This document shows, in pieces, positions 1 to 9,440 of a DNA stretch of 47,222 bases (within the stretch, counting starts at the first letter, position 1; each line of letters opens with the position of its first letter). A model generated the notes under the pieces. The model made no database searches and was not told the origin of the DNA. It saw only the letters and a list, made by a program, of their open reading frames with translations. The stretch spans positions 1-47,222 of the forward strand of contig CALCMJ010000021.1 in the NCBI GenBank assembly GCA_937967615.1, given 5' to 3'. This stretch comes from an uncultured Saprospiraceae bacterium (lineage in GTDB: Bacteria; Bacteroidota; Bacteroidia; Chitinophagales; Saprospiraceae). Made by a program: the position numbers and the translations under genes.

Positions 1-29
1 CCTAATTCATAATCCTTCCTTCCTCCCAT

Positions 30-175
30 CCCGCATAAGCAACATGGAGGGTTTAGTGTTCCTGAGTCAGAATGACTCTGGAACACCGCGCGAACAGCAA
101 GCCCGCAATACTGCGGCCCAAGGTGTGCAAAGCACACCGCAGGGATATGCCCACCCATTATTCCCTCCAGTCAAC
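30..175. repeat. GC-rich intergenic hairpin cluster
   Basis: This GC-rich island lies in otherwise AT-rich intergenic DNA and holds three hairpins in a row. The first pairs GTGTTCC (56-62) with GGAACAC (80-86) and GAGTCA with TGACTC around a GAA loop. The second pairs CCGCA (103-107) with TGCGG (112-116). The third pairs GGTGTGC (122-128) with GCACACC (132-138) around AAA. No convincing reading frame crosses it. The first 33 bases contain no G and resemble the TTCAT/CCTAATTC repeats at 26.5 kb. The rest of 176-460 is AT-rich, and I see nothing in it beyond the presumed promoter of the next gene. Confidence 0.6.
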
Positions 176-460
176 AGAAATTACTTTTGCATTAAATTTT
201 AAAAATTAATTATGTAGTCTCTTGACATAGAATTGCTTACTCAAAAACTAAAGATTAGTTTTTGCATTGCAGAAAATTATATGCAAAAATTACCAAGCAT
301 AAAAGAAATAAATGCGGTGGGTAGGAACCTATATTTGTGTCTCATAAACAACACTACTTAGGAGATTCCCCCCTCATTTAAGTATTCCCCTTTTAATCTG
401 AACAAGCTCTGAATTATCAGAGCGCATTATTACTTTATTTAATAACCAAAACTCTAAATC

Positions 461-3400
461 ATGGTTAAAGCCGATTTAACATGTAAGAGTAAAGTAGTAC
501 GCGTTTATAGCTTGTTAACTTTACTTTTATTTTTGGCTTCTAGTTCTATTTATTCTAACTCAAATGAGAAGGGATTACTTGATGTGACTTTAGCATGTAA
601 CGACAATGTTAATGTATCTTTAAGTGGAACTTGTGAAGCTATAATTTCTCCAGATGTTGTTCTGGAGGGGGAGGAATCCATACCAGGGTATGATCCTCTA
701 AATTATGAGGTTACCATCAATGGAGTAACAGGATCTACTGTTACACTTGATGAGCCAGGATACTATGAAGTATCTATTTACGAGATACCTACAGGAAATT
801 CTTGTTGGGGTCACGTTACTGTAGAAGACAAACTCGGACCTATTCTTGAGTGCGAATGTCCAGAAGGCGGAGAAGCCTTTGACGAATTTACATATGAATT
901 TGATGGTGGTGATCCAGTCGCTGTAACCTGTGCAACAATAAGCGGGGCCTTTGGTGGTCCAGAAGCTTTTTACCAAGTGCACAATTTTACAGTGAATGAA
1001 TTTACTGCAAGTTTTGAAGCAAACTTCACTATGCACACACTAGGTTGTGATCATGTAGGTGTGGTGTACGCTGGAAACTTTGACCCTGCTGATCCTTGTG
1101 CTAACATTGTTGCCATAGGTTCAGATGCAACAGGTTTGTTAATAAGTGGTCTTGCGACAGGAATTTACCAGTTGGTAGTATTTCTGGATGTAACTGATCT
1201 TATTGCACCTTGTTCGTATACTGTCAATACCAATGTGGAAATTTTCATGTATGATGAAGAATGTATGTTCACTTGTAATCAAGCAGATGGAATTACGGCA
1301 ACGCCGCAATCAATTCCAACGCCTACGCCTGATGCATCAGAAGAGTGTACAGATTATACGAGCGTATACAATGATGAAGTCTTAGACTTTGGATGTAGCT
1401 CTAAAAAGATTCTAAGAACATGGGTGTTTACTGATGAGTATGGAAACAGTTCTACATGTACTCAAGAGTTTCTATTGAAACCTATAAGTCTTGTAGATGT
1501 TGTACCGCCAGAGCCATTAGTGACTATGCATTGTGATTATGATGGAGATCCTGATGACGTGTATGCTTATTTCATAGCACAGGGAGAAAGTCCTGCAGAT
1601 GCTGCACATTATGCATATCCTACAATTAATGGTTTGCCTTTTACAGGATTAGTTTGTGGTCTTGCGATTACGTATGAAGATCATCTAATAGAACTGTGTC
1701 CAGGCGAATACAAGATTGTACGTGAATGGCTTGCAGTAGATTGGTGTTCTAGTTCTATTGCTGAGTATGTTCAAATTATCAAACTTGTAGATGATGACAT
1801 ATTTGTGTCGTGTCCAGATGATGGTATGACATTTCCGGTAGACGCACATCAGTGTACAGGAACTGCAGAATTACCACCTCCAGTAGTAGGAGCTTCGTGT
1901 TCTACATTGACATATGAGGTAGGGTATCTTCTTGCAGATGCTAACGGAAATCCGCCAACAAATGCACCATTTATATACACAGGAGTTGTATATCCAATTA
2001 CAAGTCCTGCACTTGTGTTTAATTTACCAGTAGGTAGATCATGGATTCAATATAAAGTTTCTGATGAATGTGGCAGATCTGAGACATGCTTTACAGAAGT
2101 TGATATGGTTGACAATTCTCCACCAACACCTGTATGTCAAGAATTCACTGTTGTTGGATTAACAACATTGGGTTGGGCACATGTTTATGCTGAATCATTT
2201 AATAGTGGTTCGCATGATAACTGTACAGATGTGGATATTTATGTAAGAAGAATGGATGGGGGTTGTGATGATCCCAATGTTCCTAGTCCGCCAGTTGCTT
2301 TTGAGGTAGGAAACATTGACTACTATGATTACGAAGCGTTCTGCTGTGATGACTTAGATGAGAATCCAATTATGGTAGAGCTTATTGTTGTGGATGCTTT
2401 TGGCAATTATAATACTTGTATGGTGGAAGCTACTGTGCAAGATAAATTGCCTGTGAGCATTTTATGTCCTCCAGATGTTACAATAGATTGTGATGAAGAT
2501 AGAGATGACTTGGACGTAACTGGAAGACCAACTGCAATAGGTAGTTGTGGTAATGTACCTACGAGTTATACAGATAATACTAGTGGTCTTAATGATTGTG
2601 GTACTGGACTTGTGCGTAGAACCTGGAGAGTTACAGGTACTAACATGACCTGTGTACAGAGGATAACAATTAGTCCAACAGATCCATTTGATGGCAATGA
2701 TATAAATTGGCCTTTGGATATGGAGGTAGATTGTGAAGACCTAGGTGATAATATACCTACGTGGGATGAAAATATTTGTGCTTTAGTAGGATATACCTTG
2801 GACAGTGATACATTCTTTATTGAGAATGGTGCTTGCTTCAAGATATTAAACTCATTTACTGTTATTGACTGGTGTGTGTATGATTCAAGTGATCCATTGG
2901 ATGAATCTTCTGATGGAGTTTGGCAGCATACACAAACGATCAAGGTAGATGATGATAATGCACCTATCATAAACTGTGCTAACACCCAAGTAGAAGCAGA
3001 TGACTTCTGGGATGTAGACAGTGACGGAATTACGTGCGAAGCAAAGAATGTTACGATAACAGCAAATGCGACGGATGTTGGAAATTGCATGAGCAATTGG
3101 CTGAAGTGGGAAGTAGAAATAGATTTATGGGGTGACGGAGTTGTAGAACATATATACTCAAGTTATCTCCCATACACTAACTCCAAATACATCTCCCCTA
3201 CGATGTCTGGAGAAGAACTATCTATTACACTATCAGAAGACATACCAGGTAGTATGAATAATCATATTATCAAATGGCATGTAACTGATGGTTGCGGTAA
3301 CGACGGCTCTTGCACATCTGTTTTAATGGTTGTGGATAATAAACCCCCTACACCTTACTGCTTAAATGTAAGTACTGCCTTAATGGATAATGGCGAACTA

Positions 3401-4885
3401 GAATTATGGGCTTGCGATTTTAACCTCGGAAGTTTTGATAATTGTTCGACTACATTAAAGTATACATTTAATGATAACTACGATAGCCCGGAAGAAGATC
3501 CTTTATATGATGACAATACTAAATGTTCCTCAAGATTATTTACATGTGATGACTTACCAGCTATACCTGGAGAGCCTATTACTTTAGATATCTATGTATG
3601 GGACGACAAAGATAATTACGATTACTGTACTGTAACTTTGACTCTACTTGATAATACGGGTTCTTGTGATGTTGTTTCATCATCAAAACTTGATCTAGGA
3701 GGGAAAATACGAACAGAAGACGGAAAAGATATTGAAAACGTAGAAGTACTTGCTACAAGTAATTCTTCAGAATTTCCGAAAACAGATTACACGGACGATA
3801 ACGGTCTCTATGCTTTTAATGATGTTCCAGCCTTATACGATTATACTGTAGATCCAAGCCTGGACAATAACTATTTAAATGGAGTAACAACACTTGACAT
3901 TTTGCTTATGCAAAAACATGTGTTAGGACTTCAAGTACTTAATTCACCTTATAAAATGATTGCAGCAGATATCAATAATGATCAATCTATTTCTGCAATT
4001 GATTTAATAGAACTGCGTAAACTTATCTTGGGTATATACCCAGAATTTCCAGCGAATGATAGTTGGAGATTTGTAGATGCAGATCAAAACCTTAATTCTA
4101 TACAGCCTTGGCCGTTTGATGAATTGATTCAAATCAATCCATTAAGCCAAAACTCAATCTCAGAGGACTTTATAGGAGTTAAGATAGGTGATGTAAACGG
4201 AAGTGTAAGTCCAAACTTCACGAACATTGACTCTGAAAACAGATCAGGTGAGACACTTGAATTTGTAACGGAGCAAATGGAGGATGGAAAAATCGCTTTC
4301 AAAGCTGGTAAAGGATTTGACGATGTGTATGGATATCAATTTGCAATGCGTATTGCAAACGCTGGTAATGTGACAGGAGTAGAAGCTGCTGCAATTGAGG
4401 TCAATACTGAAAATTTCGGTATCAATGCAGCTGGGGTTCTTACTACAAGTTTCCATACATTGAAAGCAATGAATTTTGCTGAAGGTACTCTATTGTTTAC
4501 TATAGGAACAGATGCAATTTCAGGAGTTACACTTGCTGAAGATCAATTAAGATCAGAAGGATACAAGAGTAGTGACTTCAGTGTTGTTGATGTGAGCTTA
4601 CGTAGCGATATGGTATTGACAAGTGGATATGAACTTCACCAGAATGAACCAAATCCATTTAGTGAATCAACTAAAATCAGTTTCAGTTTAGGACAAGCTG
4701 GCAAAACTACAATTCGGTTTTTCGATGTAGCAGGCAGACTTGTTAGACAGATTAACGGTGATTACGATCAAGGTGTACATTCCCTTACTCTTAATAAAGA
4801 GGATCTTGGGGAAAATGCCATAATTTATTATCAGTTGCATAGCGGTACTTTTAGTGCAACAAGAAAAATGATTATAATACAGTAA
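461..4885 (+). CDS. Large T9SS-secreted modular protein with dockerin-like repeat and type A sorting domain
   Basis: A 1474-residue exported protein. The N-terminus has basic residues followed by a hydrophobic stretch (about residues 15-32), consistent with a signal peptide. The bulk (about 40-1060) is a series of cysteine-rich beta-sandwich-like modules with recurring D-N-x-P-P-T-P and C-x-W motifs, of the HYR/Ig-like kind found in Saprospiria surface proteins. A carboxypeptidase-regulatory-like segment (LGGKIRTEDGKDIENV, about 1079) is followed by a dockerin type I-like pair (about 1140-1190), whose second copy reads ADINNDQSISAIDLIELRKL. The last 85 residues, starting near NEPNPFSESTKISFSL, form a classic T9SS type A sorting domain, which should be cleaved on export and the protein anchored or released at the surface. 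An adhesin or matrix role is plausible, but no enzyme domain is visible. A strong hairpin terminator follows. Confidence 0.85.
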   Translation: MVKADLTCKSKVVRVYSLLTLLLFLASSSIYSNSNEKGLLDVTLACNDNVNVSLSGTCEAIISPDVVLEGEESIPGYDPLNYEVTINGVTGSTVTLDEPGYYEVSIYEIPTGNSCWGHVTVEDKLGPILECECPEGGEAFDEFTYEFDGGDPVAVTCATISGAFGGPEAFYQVHNFTVNEFTASFEANFTMHTLGCDHVGVVYAGNFDPADPCANIVAIGSDATGLLISGLATGIYQLVVFLDVTDLIAPCSYTVNTNVEIFMYDEECMFTCNQADGITATPQSIPTPTPDASEECTDYTSVYNDEVLDFGCSSKKILRTWVFTDEYGNSSTCTQEFLLKPISLVDVVPPEPLVTMHCDYDGDPDDVYAYFIAQGESPADAAHYAYPTINGLPFTGLVCGLAITYEDHLIELCPGEYKIVREWLAVDWCSSSIAEYVQIIKLVDDDIFVSCPDDGMTFPVDAHQCTGTAELPPPVVGASCSTLTYEVGYLLADANGNPPTNAPFIYTGVVYPITSPALVFNLPVGRSWIQYKVSDECGRSETCFTEVDMVDNSPPTPVCQEFTVVGLTTLGWAHVYAESFNSGSHDNCTDVDIYVRRMDGGCDDPNVPSPPVAFEVGNIDYYDYEAFCCDDLDENPIMVELIVVDAFGNYNTCMVEATVQDKLPVSILCPPDVTIDCDEDRDDLDVTGRPTAIGSCGNVPTSYTDNTSGLNDCGTGLVRRTWRVTGTNMTCVQRITISPTDPFDGNDINWPLDMEVDCEDLGDNIPTWDENICALVGYTLDSDTFFIENGACFKILNSFTVIDWCVYDSSDPLDESSDGVWQHTQTIKVDDDNAPIINCANTQVEADDFWDVDSDGITCEAKNVTITANATDVGNCMSNWLKWEVEIDLWGDGVVEHIYSSYLPYTNSKYISPTMSGEELSITLSEDIPGSMNNHIIKWHVTDGCGNDGSCTSVLMVVDNKPPTPYCLNVSTALMDNGELELWACDFNLGSFDNCSTTLKYTFNDNYDSPEEDPLYDDNTKCSSRLFTCDDLPAIPGEPITLDIYVWDDKDNYDYCTVTLTLLDNTGSCDVVSSSKLDLGGKIRTEDGKDIENVEVLATSNSSEFPKTDYTDDNGLYAFNDVPALYDYTVDPSLDNNYLNGVTTLDILLMQKHVLGLQVLNSPYKMIAADINNDQSISAIDLIELRKLILGIYPEFPANDSWRFVDADQNLNSIQPWPFDELIQINPLSQNSISEDFIGVKIGDVNGSVSPNFTNIDSENRSGETLEFVTEQMEDGKIAFKAGKGFDDVYGYQFAMRIANAGNVTGVEAAAIEVNTENFGINAAGVLTTSFHTLKAMNFAEGTLLFTIGTDAISGVTLAEDQLRSEGYKSSDFSVVDVSLRSDMVLTSGYELHQNEPNPFSESTKISFSLGQAGKTTIRFFDVAGRLVRQINGDYDQGVHSLTLNKEDLGENAIIYYQLHSGTFSATRKMIIIQ

Positions 4886-4919
4886 TAATCATACTCAATC
4901 TCAAGCGGACCGCAATTTT

Positions 4920-4957
4920 TGATGAGGAACCCACACTGGGTTCCTCATTTTTATTTT
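4920..4957. terminator. Rho-independent terminator shared by convergent genes
   Basis: ATGAGGAACCCA (4922-4933) pairs perfectly with TGGGTTCCTCAT (4937-4948) around a CAC loop, followed by TTTTATTTT. It ends the secreted-protein gene on the plus strand and touches the stop codon of the convergent hydrolase gene. Confidence 0.9.
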
Positions 4958-5759
4958 AGCGTGAAAACTTATATTTTTTGTAGAATTCCAAACAGAGCGA
5001 ATTAAAAAGATCTGCTTTTTCAATACTCACCACATGGCCACACTTTTCTAATATCTGAATAGTGGTGTTTTTATGCCGCTTAGCATATTCTATAGCTGGG
5101 TTTAAAAACAGATGATCTTGAGCTCCCATAACTATGAGCTGGGGAATATTTGATGAAGCCTTGAAGAGCTCAACTAAGGTCTTATTCAATGTGAAGTACA
5201 TGTTAGTCCATTTTTTAAATTCACTATTGCTTAAGGCCTTGGATTCTCGAATAAAAATATCTCTGGAGAGTTTATGGTTTTTTCTTGGCAGCATAATAAG
5301 TGCACTCAATTTGTAGAACGCTCTGAAGCCTATGATTTTTGCCAGAAAAAGACTTGAGTTGGCTATCAGCTTGAGTTTAGGATTCAATTGGATAATACAA
5401 CCAGGAAGAATTACAGACTGAACTTGATTCAAAAACATCTGTCTCATTTGTAAGGCTATGACAGTACCTACAGATACACCAATGATGTGAAACTTCTTTA
5501 TAGAAAGGTGATCTATAAGAAGTTTAATTTTTTGAGAGATAGATGTAAACGTATAATTCAGATCAGTGTTGACGCGTTTAGCCATTTCTCCATGTCCAGG
5601 CAAATCGATTATAAGAAGGTTAAATTGTTTTTTAAGTTCAGGTACCTGTCTTTTCCAAGTAACTGTACTACCTCCCGCACCATGAATAAATAAAATCCAA
5701 TCAGATTCTGGTGAGGAGCCATGTAGTTCGTGATATAATAGTTGATTATCTGGGGACAT
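4956..5759 (-). CDS. Alpha/beta hydrolase
   Basis: A 267-residue cytoplasmic alpha/beta-hydrolase-fold protein. The oxyanion-hole motif HGAGGS lies near residue 26. The nucleophile elbow is G-V-S-V-G-T (about residue 96), the acid is probably the Asp in GAQDHLF (about 215), and the catalytic His is in CGHVVSIEKAD (about 242). Length and motif order match the MhpC/EstA-type family of small esterases and C-C hydrolases, but the sequence does not fix the substrate. It is transcribed alone, convergent to the T9SS gene, from an ATG at 5759. The M20 gene begins divergently about 140 bases away. Confidence 0.85.
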   Translation of the reverse strand: MSPDNQLLYHELHGSSPESDWILFIHGAGGSTVTWKRQVPELKKQFNLLIIDLPGHGEMAKRVNTDLNYTFTSISQKIKLLIDHLSIKKFHIIGVSVGTVIALQMRQMFLNQVQSVILPGCIIQLNPKLKLIANSSLFLAKIIGFRAFYKLSALIMLPRKNHKLSRDIFIRESKALSNSEFKKWTNMYFTLNKTLVELFKASSNIPQLIVMGAQDHLFLNPAIEYAKRHKNTTIQILEKCGHVVSIEKADLFNSLCLEFYKKYKFSR

Positions 5760-5899
5760 GCAGTTTGTATGAGCTTAATATTAGCTTATAAAATTGATAA
5801 CTACAGAGTTATGTCTTGCTAATTTTTCAAATACCTTTTTTTTTCTGCCAGACTCTACTTTTTAATAATTTCTTATCTTTTGAAAATAAATACCAACTT

Positions 5900-7186
5900 A
5901 TGAAGTATATGAGCCTTTCTTTTATTTTTCTAATGCTGGCTACAGCAATTTGTGGACAGACGATTTCAGAAGCGGAATATCAAGCTATTGAATCAGAAGT
6001 GATTACGTGGAGACGGCATTTCCACCAATATCCAGAATTGTCCAATAGAGAGGTGAACACTGCCAAATATATTTCAGAGAGATTAAAAGAAATGAATATT
6101 GAACATGAGACTGGAATTGCACATCATGGAGTAGTGGGAGTTATCCAAGGAGGACTACCTGGTCCTACTGTTGCTTTAAGAGCTGACATAGATGGGTTGC
6201 CAGTTGTGGAACGTGTAGATCTTGCTTTTGCTTCTAAAGAAAAAACGAATTATTTAGGTGAAGATGTGGGGACGATGCATGCTTGTGGACATGATACACA
6301 CATAGCAATGCTTTTAGGTGCAGCGAAATTGTTAAAGTCAAAGCAAAAATTGTTGAAAGGGAAAGTTGTATTGATTTTTCAACCAGCAGAGGAAGGCGCT
6401 CCTCCAGGTGAAGAGGGTGGAGCTAAGCTAATGGTGAAAGAGGGCGTTTTAGAAAAGCATGGTGTAGATGTGATATTTGGTCAACATATAAGTTCTGGTT
6501 TAGATGCAAATAGGGTAGACTATAAGGTAGGTGGGGCGATGGCTGCATCAGATAGGTTTGTTATTACAGTTAAGGGGAAGCAAGCGCATGGCTCCAGACC
6601 CTGGTCTGGTGTAGATCCCATAACGGTGGCAGCACAAATAATTATGGGATTGCAAACCGTAGTGAGCAGGCAAACTGAACTTACAAAAGAAGCAGCAGTG
6701 ATATCTGTAGGAAAGATTCAAGGGGGAGTGAGAAATAATATTATCCCAGAAGAATGTGAACTGATAGGTACAATAAGAACATTGGATGTAGGGATGCAGG
6801 AAAAAATACACGCAGACATTACACGGACTGCTACCTTGATTGCAGAAAGTGCTGGAGCAACAGCAGAAGTAGATATACAAATAGGTTATCCAGTTACATA
6901 TAATGATCCAGAGCTTACAAGAAAGATGATTAACACAATGTTCCAAACTGCAGGTGAAGACAATGTACGTGTAGTTGCAGCTAGAACTGGAGCTGAAGAT
7001 TTTTCATTTTTTGCTCAGAAGGTTCCTGGGCTTTATTGGTTTCTTGGAGGTAAGGATCCAAATGCCGCAGAAGCAACAGGGCATCATACCCCAGATTTTT
7101 ATGTTGTGGAAACGGGATTGGTCTTAGGGGTAAAGATGATGTGTAACATGACTTTGGACTTTATGAACATGGAAAAGAAACCATAA
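5900..7186 (+). CDS. Exported M20-family amidohydrolase (N-acyl amino acid / peptide deacylase type)
   Basis: A zinc-dependent M20D amidohydrolase of about 428 residues, related to hippurate/IAA-amino-acid hydrolases and N-acyl-L-amino-acid amidohydrolases. I chose the ATG at 5900 because MKYMSLSFIFLMLATAICGQ is a clean signal peptide. An upstream TTG at 5816 would put an unlikely 28-residue extension before it. Motifs include RHFHQYPELSNRE near the N-terminus, ALRADIDGLPV, the metal-binding HACGHDTH, QPAEEGAPPGEEGG with the catalytic Glu pair, QHI, and the C-terminal ligand region GAEDFSFF. The dimerisation domain lies between about 200 and 310. The protein probably acts in the periplasm on acylated or conjugated amino acids; the exact substrate is unknown. 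It is monocistronic between oppositely oriented neighbours. Confidence 0.9.
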   Translation: MKYMSLSFIFLMLATAICGQTISEAEYQAIESEVITWRRHFHQYPELSNREVNTAKYISERLKEMNIEHETGIAHHGVVGVIQGGLPGPTVALRADIDGLPVVERVDLAFASKEKTNYLGEDVGTMHACGHDTHIAMLLGAAKLLKSKQKLLKGKVVLIFQPAEEGAPPGEEGGAKLMVKEGVLEKHGVDVIFGQHISSGLDANRVDYKVGGAMAASDRFVITVKGKQAHGSRPWSGVDPITVAAQIIMGLQTVVSRQTELTKEAAVISVGKIQGGVRNNIIPEECELIGTIRTLDVGMQEKIHADITRTATLIAESAGATAEVDIQIGYPVTYNDPELTRKMINTMFQTAGEDNVRVVAARTGAEDFSFFAQKVPGLYWFLGGKDPNAAEATGHHTPDFYVVETGLVLGVKMMCNMTLDFMNMEKKP

Positions 7187-7199
7187 TAGTTATTCTTTC

Positions 7200-7805
7200 T
7201 TATTGTAAAACTGCAAAACCAATGTGGCTATTTCCAGTTGTCCTATCCACATGAAGTTCTCTGTTTTGATTCGTGCCATTGCATGAGTTTGGATTGCATA
7301 GATAGGAACCTCCTGCTAATCGTATTCTGTCTAATTTATCTGGCAATGTTAACTCCCAAATATTACCTACTAAGTTTACTTGATCAAGCGGAAGAATTTC
7401 AGGGCTATTTGCATTAATTGGCCTTGTGTCTTTTTCTGCAATATCCCAATAGTTTGAATAGCTTGGAATTTCTTTTTGCGCCCAGTTGCAATATGCTAAG
7501 GCATCATTATAACTTACCTGCCTTACTGCTTCTTTGTCTTTTGCATAATGAAATCCATCTGGGCACCGCCAGTCAATGCCACCTAGTATCTGAAAGTCAA
7601 CTATATTCTGTTGCACAATTGACCAGTCGTACTTTTCTGCATCGGTTTTATAGCCAGTGTCATCAACGAATTGTTTAAATTCTTCCACCGTAACAATATG
7701 TAAAGATTCTTCTAAGCAAGAGGGAAGACTCACGCTGATTATACAGGCAAGGAATAGATTGCGGATTTTAATCAATAGTATTTTGTCTTTGTAATTCTTC
7801 TTCAA
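7200..7805 (-). CDS. Small lipoprotein with formylglycine-generating-enzyme (FGE-sulfatase) domain
   Basis: A 201-residue predicted lipoprotein with its lipobox ending at Cys30 (SLPSC). The mature part looks like a compact FGE-sulfatase domain: FKQFVDDTGYKTDAEKY near residue 43, VRQVSYNDALAYCNWAQK (94-111), NLVGNIWELT (144-153), then RLAGGSYLCNPNSCNG and TTGNSHIGFAV at the end. Cys170 and Cys175 lie in the GGSYLC-x4-C arrangement, which matches the position and spacing of the copper-binding cysteine pair of true formylglycine-generating enzymes. Most small FGE-domain proteins of Bacteroidota lack this pair. The domain is shorter than the usual 250-300 residues, because the middle loops are missing. 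No sulfatase gene is in the window. The gene starts inside the 3' end of plsC (38-base overlap), so the two are probably co-transcribed. Confidence 0.7.
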   Translation of the reverse strand: MKKNYKDKILLIKIRNLFLACIISVSLPSCLEESLHIVTVEEFKQFVDDTGYKTDAEKYDWSIVQQNIVDFQILGGIDWRCPDGFHYAKDKEAVRQVSYNDALAYCNWAQKEIPSYSNYWDIAEKDTRPINANSPEILPLDQVNLVGNIWELTLPDKLDRIRLAGGSYLCNPNSCNGTNQNRELHVDRTTGNSHIGFAVLQ

Positions 7806-8511
7806 TCATCTTTTTTGTTTTAGCTGCGACCTCTGTTGCGCTCATCTTGGAAGGATCAAATGCTTGCAATGCAGTCCAAGAAAGTTTTATAAAGCTATTG
7901 ACTGGATATACTTTGTATGCGTCCATTTTACCAGTACCATTTACAGTAACTGGAAGGATATAGGCACTAGGTGCAGATTTCATTAAGACTTCTATCCCGC
8001 CACTAGAAAACTTCCTAAGCCCTTTTCTAGAACGTGTACCTTCAGGGAAAATTACTGCTGAATAGTTATTCTTTTCAATGTATTTCCCTAGATCAGAAAT
8101 TGCCGTAAGCGCTTGCTTTCTATTGCTTCTATCTATTAATGCGGCTTTGCTTTTCCTCAAATTATATGAAATGCTCGGAATGCCTTTAGCTAAAGCTGAT
8201 TTTGAAACAAAAATTGGATTGTGTTTTCGCATAAACCATATTATCCCAATAATGTCGTACATGCTTTGATGGTTTGCGATTATAATTAAGGGTTTGTCTT
8301 TAGGGAGATTTGCTGGAGGATTGTATTCTAAGCTTGATCCTACTAGATGACTGCCTCTCAAAAGGAAGAAATTAAGTAGATCTACAGTGGTCCTATGTGC
8401 TTTTAGACCAAATAGATTATATGCCAACCATTGAATTGGGTGGAATAGGAATAGGAAAAAGAAAAAGTACACTATATATAGCGCGCTTAAAATGTAATTT
8501 ATAATCATCAT
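7768..8511 (-). CDS. plsC: 1-acyl-sn-glycerol-3-phosphate acyltransferase (PlsC family)
   Basis: A 247-residue membrane-associated acyltransferase that adds the second acyl chain to lysophosphatidic acid. A hydrophobic N-terminal segment (about residues 4-32) should anchor it to the inner membrane. The family motifs appear in order: NHQSMYD (motif I, NHx4D, about 80), ALIDRSNRKQA (motif II region), FPEGTRSRKG (motif III, about 155) and ILPVTVNG (motif IV). Two adjacent ATG codons mark the start, and I kept the first. It is followed by an overlapping FGE-like lipoprotein gene. Assignment to the family is firm; whether it is the main PlsC or a paralogue acting on another lysolipid cannot be told here. 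Confidence 0.9.
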   Translation of the reverse strand: MMIINYILSALYIVYFFFFLFLFHPIQWLAYNLFGLKAHRTTVDLLNFFLLRGSHLVGSSLEYNPPANLPKDKPLIIIANHQSMYDIIGIIWFMRKHNPIFVSKSALAKGIPSISYNLRKSKAALIDRSNRKQALTAISDLGKYIEKNNYSAVIFPEGTRSRKGLRKFSSGGIEVLMKSAPSAYILPVTVNGTGKMDAYKVYPVNSFIKLSWTALQAFDPSKMSATEVAAKTKKMIEEELQRQNTID

Positions 8512-8583
8512 AATCTACAACTCGAAGATAATTTTTAATGCGCTATTTTGCTAAAGTCCATCTCTAAATGTGCATTTGTTTGG

Positions 8584-8591
8584 TACTTTTG
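8584..8591 (+). promoter_or_regulatory. Candidate Bacteroidota -7 promoter box (TAnnTTTG)
   Basis: TACTTTTG fits the Bacteroidota -7 consensus and lies 25 bases before the chosen ATG at 8616, which argues against the earlier start at 8568. No convincing -33 TTTG lies at the usual distance, so this is tentative. Confidence 0.35.
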
Positions 8592-8615
8592 TGCAAAGCA
8601 GAAAGTGAGGATCTT

Positions 8616-9437
8616 ATGGCAAATATTCCTTTAGAAGATTATGGTGGTGACGGAGAGCTTATACACTTCGCACATGCGAATGCATATCCTCCAGGTGCAT
8701 ATAAACAGTTATTAGTTGCACTAAACGCGAAGTATAAGGTCGTAGCAATTATTCAGAAGCCTCTTCAGAAGGATTCTGAATATCAAAAGTTCAATTCTTG
8801 GGAAGAGCTTGCGGATGATATTATTTCTTCTATAGAGGCACTGAATGTAGGTCAAGTCATAGGGATGGGGCATTCATTGGGCGCTGTTGCTACTATATTA
8901 GCTGCATATAAACGTCCAGAACTGTTTTCTAGGTTGGTATTGATTGATCCTGTTCTTTTTCCAAAATCTTTTGATTACCTAGGGATGATTATTCCCGTTT
9001 CTTTAAGGGCTAATATTATTCCTATTGCAAGAAAGGCACTTAAAAGAAAAACAGAATGGTACTCGAAAGAAAATGCGTTTAGTGCGTACCGCGATAAGGA
9101 AGTATTTAGACGATTTTCTGATGAGGCCTTATGGGATTACATACATGCCGGTCTAGTAACAGATGAAAAGACGAGTATGCAAGTATTGAAATTCACTAAG
9201 GAATGGGAAGCAAGGATCTATTCAACAGTACAATTTGTGATGGATAAATTGTATGCAATAGAAATTCCTATTTATGCTGTAAGAGGAGATGAAACAAATG
9301 TTATAAAAAAAGAACTGTGGGATACTTGGAAGGGGAAGCAGACACATAACCACTATTTAAATATTGCATTTGCTAGCCATTTAGTACCTATGGAGTATCC
9401 TGAGGTGATATCAAAGTGGCTATTAGAACATCTTTAA
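8616..9437 (+). CDS. Alpha/beta hydrolase
   Basis: About 273 residues counted from the ATG at 8616. This start follows a GAGG purine stretch and begins directly before the first strand of the fold (MANIPLEDYGG); an upstream ATG at 8568 would add 16 unrelated residues. HFAHANAYPPGAYKQLL forms the oxyanion-hole loop, G-M-G-H-S-L-G the nucleophile elbow, AVRGDETN carries the acid, and FASHLVPMEYPE the catalytic His. The lid segment around WYSKENAFSAYRDKEVFRRF is typical of epoxide-hydrolase-like and small esterase proteins. The stop is three bases before the metallo-hydrolase gene, so the two form an operon. The substrate is unknown. Confidence 0.85.
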   Translation: MANIPLEDYGGDGELIHFAHANAYPPGAYKQLLVALNAKYKVVAIIQKPLQKDSEYQKFNSWEELADDIISSIEALNVGQVIGMGHSLGAVATILAAYKRPELFSRLVLIDPVLFPKSFDYLGMIIPVSLRANIIPIARKALKRKTEWYSKENAFSAYRDKEVFRRFSDEALWDYIHAGLVTDEKTSMQVLKFTKEWEARIYSTVQFVMDKLYAIEIPIYAVRGDETNVIKKELWDTWKGKQTHNHYLNIAFASHLVPMEYPEVISKWLLEHL

Positions 9438-9440
9438 TGT

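Noticed and set aside
2566-3096. A 176-residue open frame on the minus strand inside the large T9SS gene
   Set aside because: Antisense to a well-supported frame with clear domains; composition is that of a shadow frame and no family features are seen.
5816-5899. Longer N-terminus for the M20 amidohydrolase from a TTG
   Set aside because: It would bury the clear signal peptide that starts at 5900 behind 28 residues with no family similarity.
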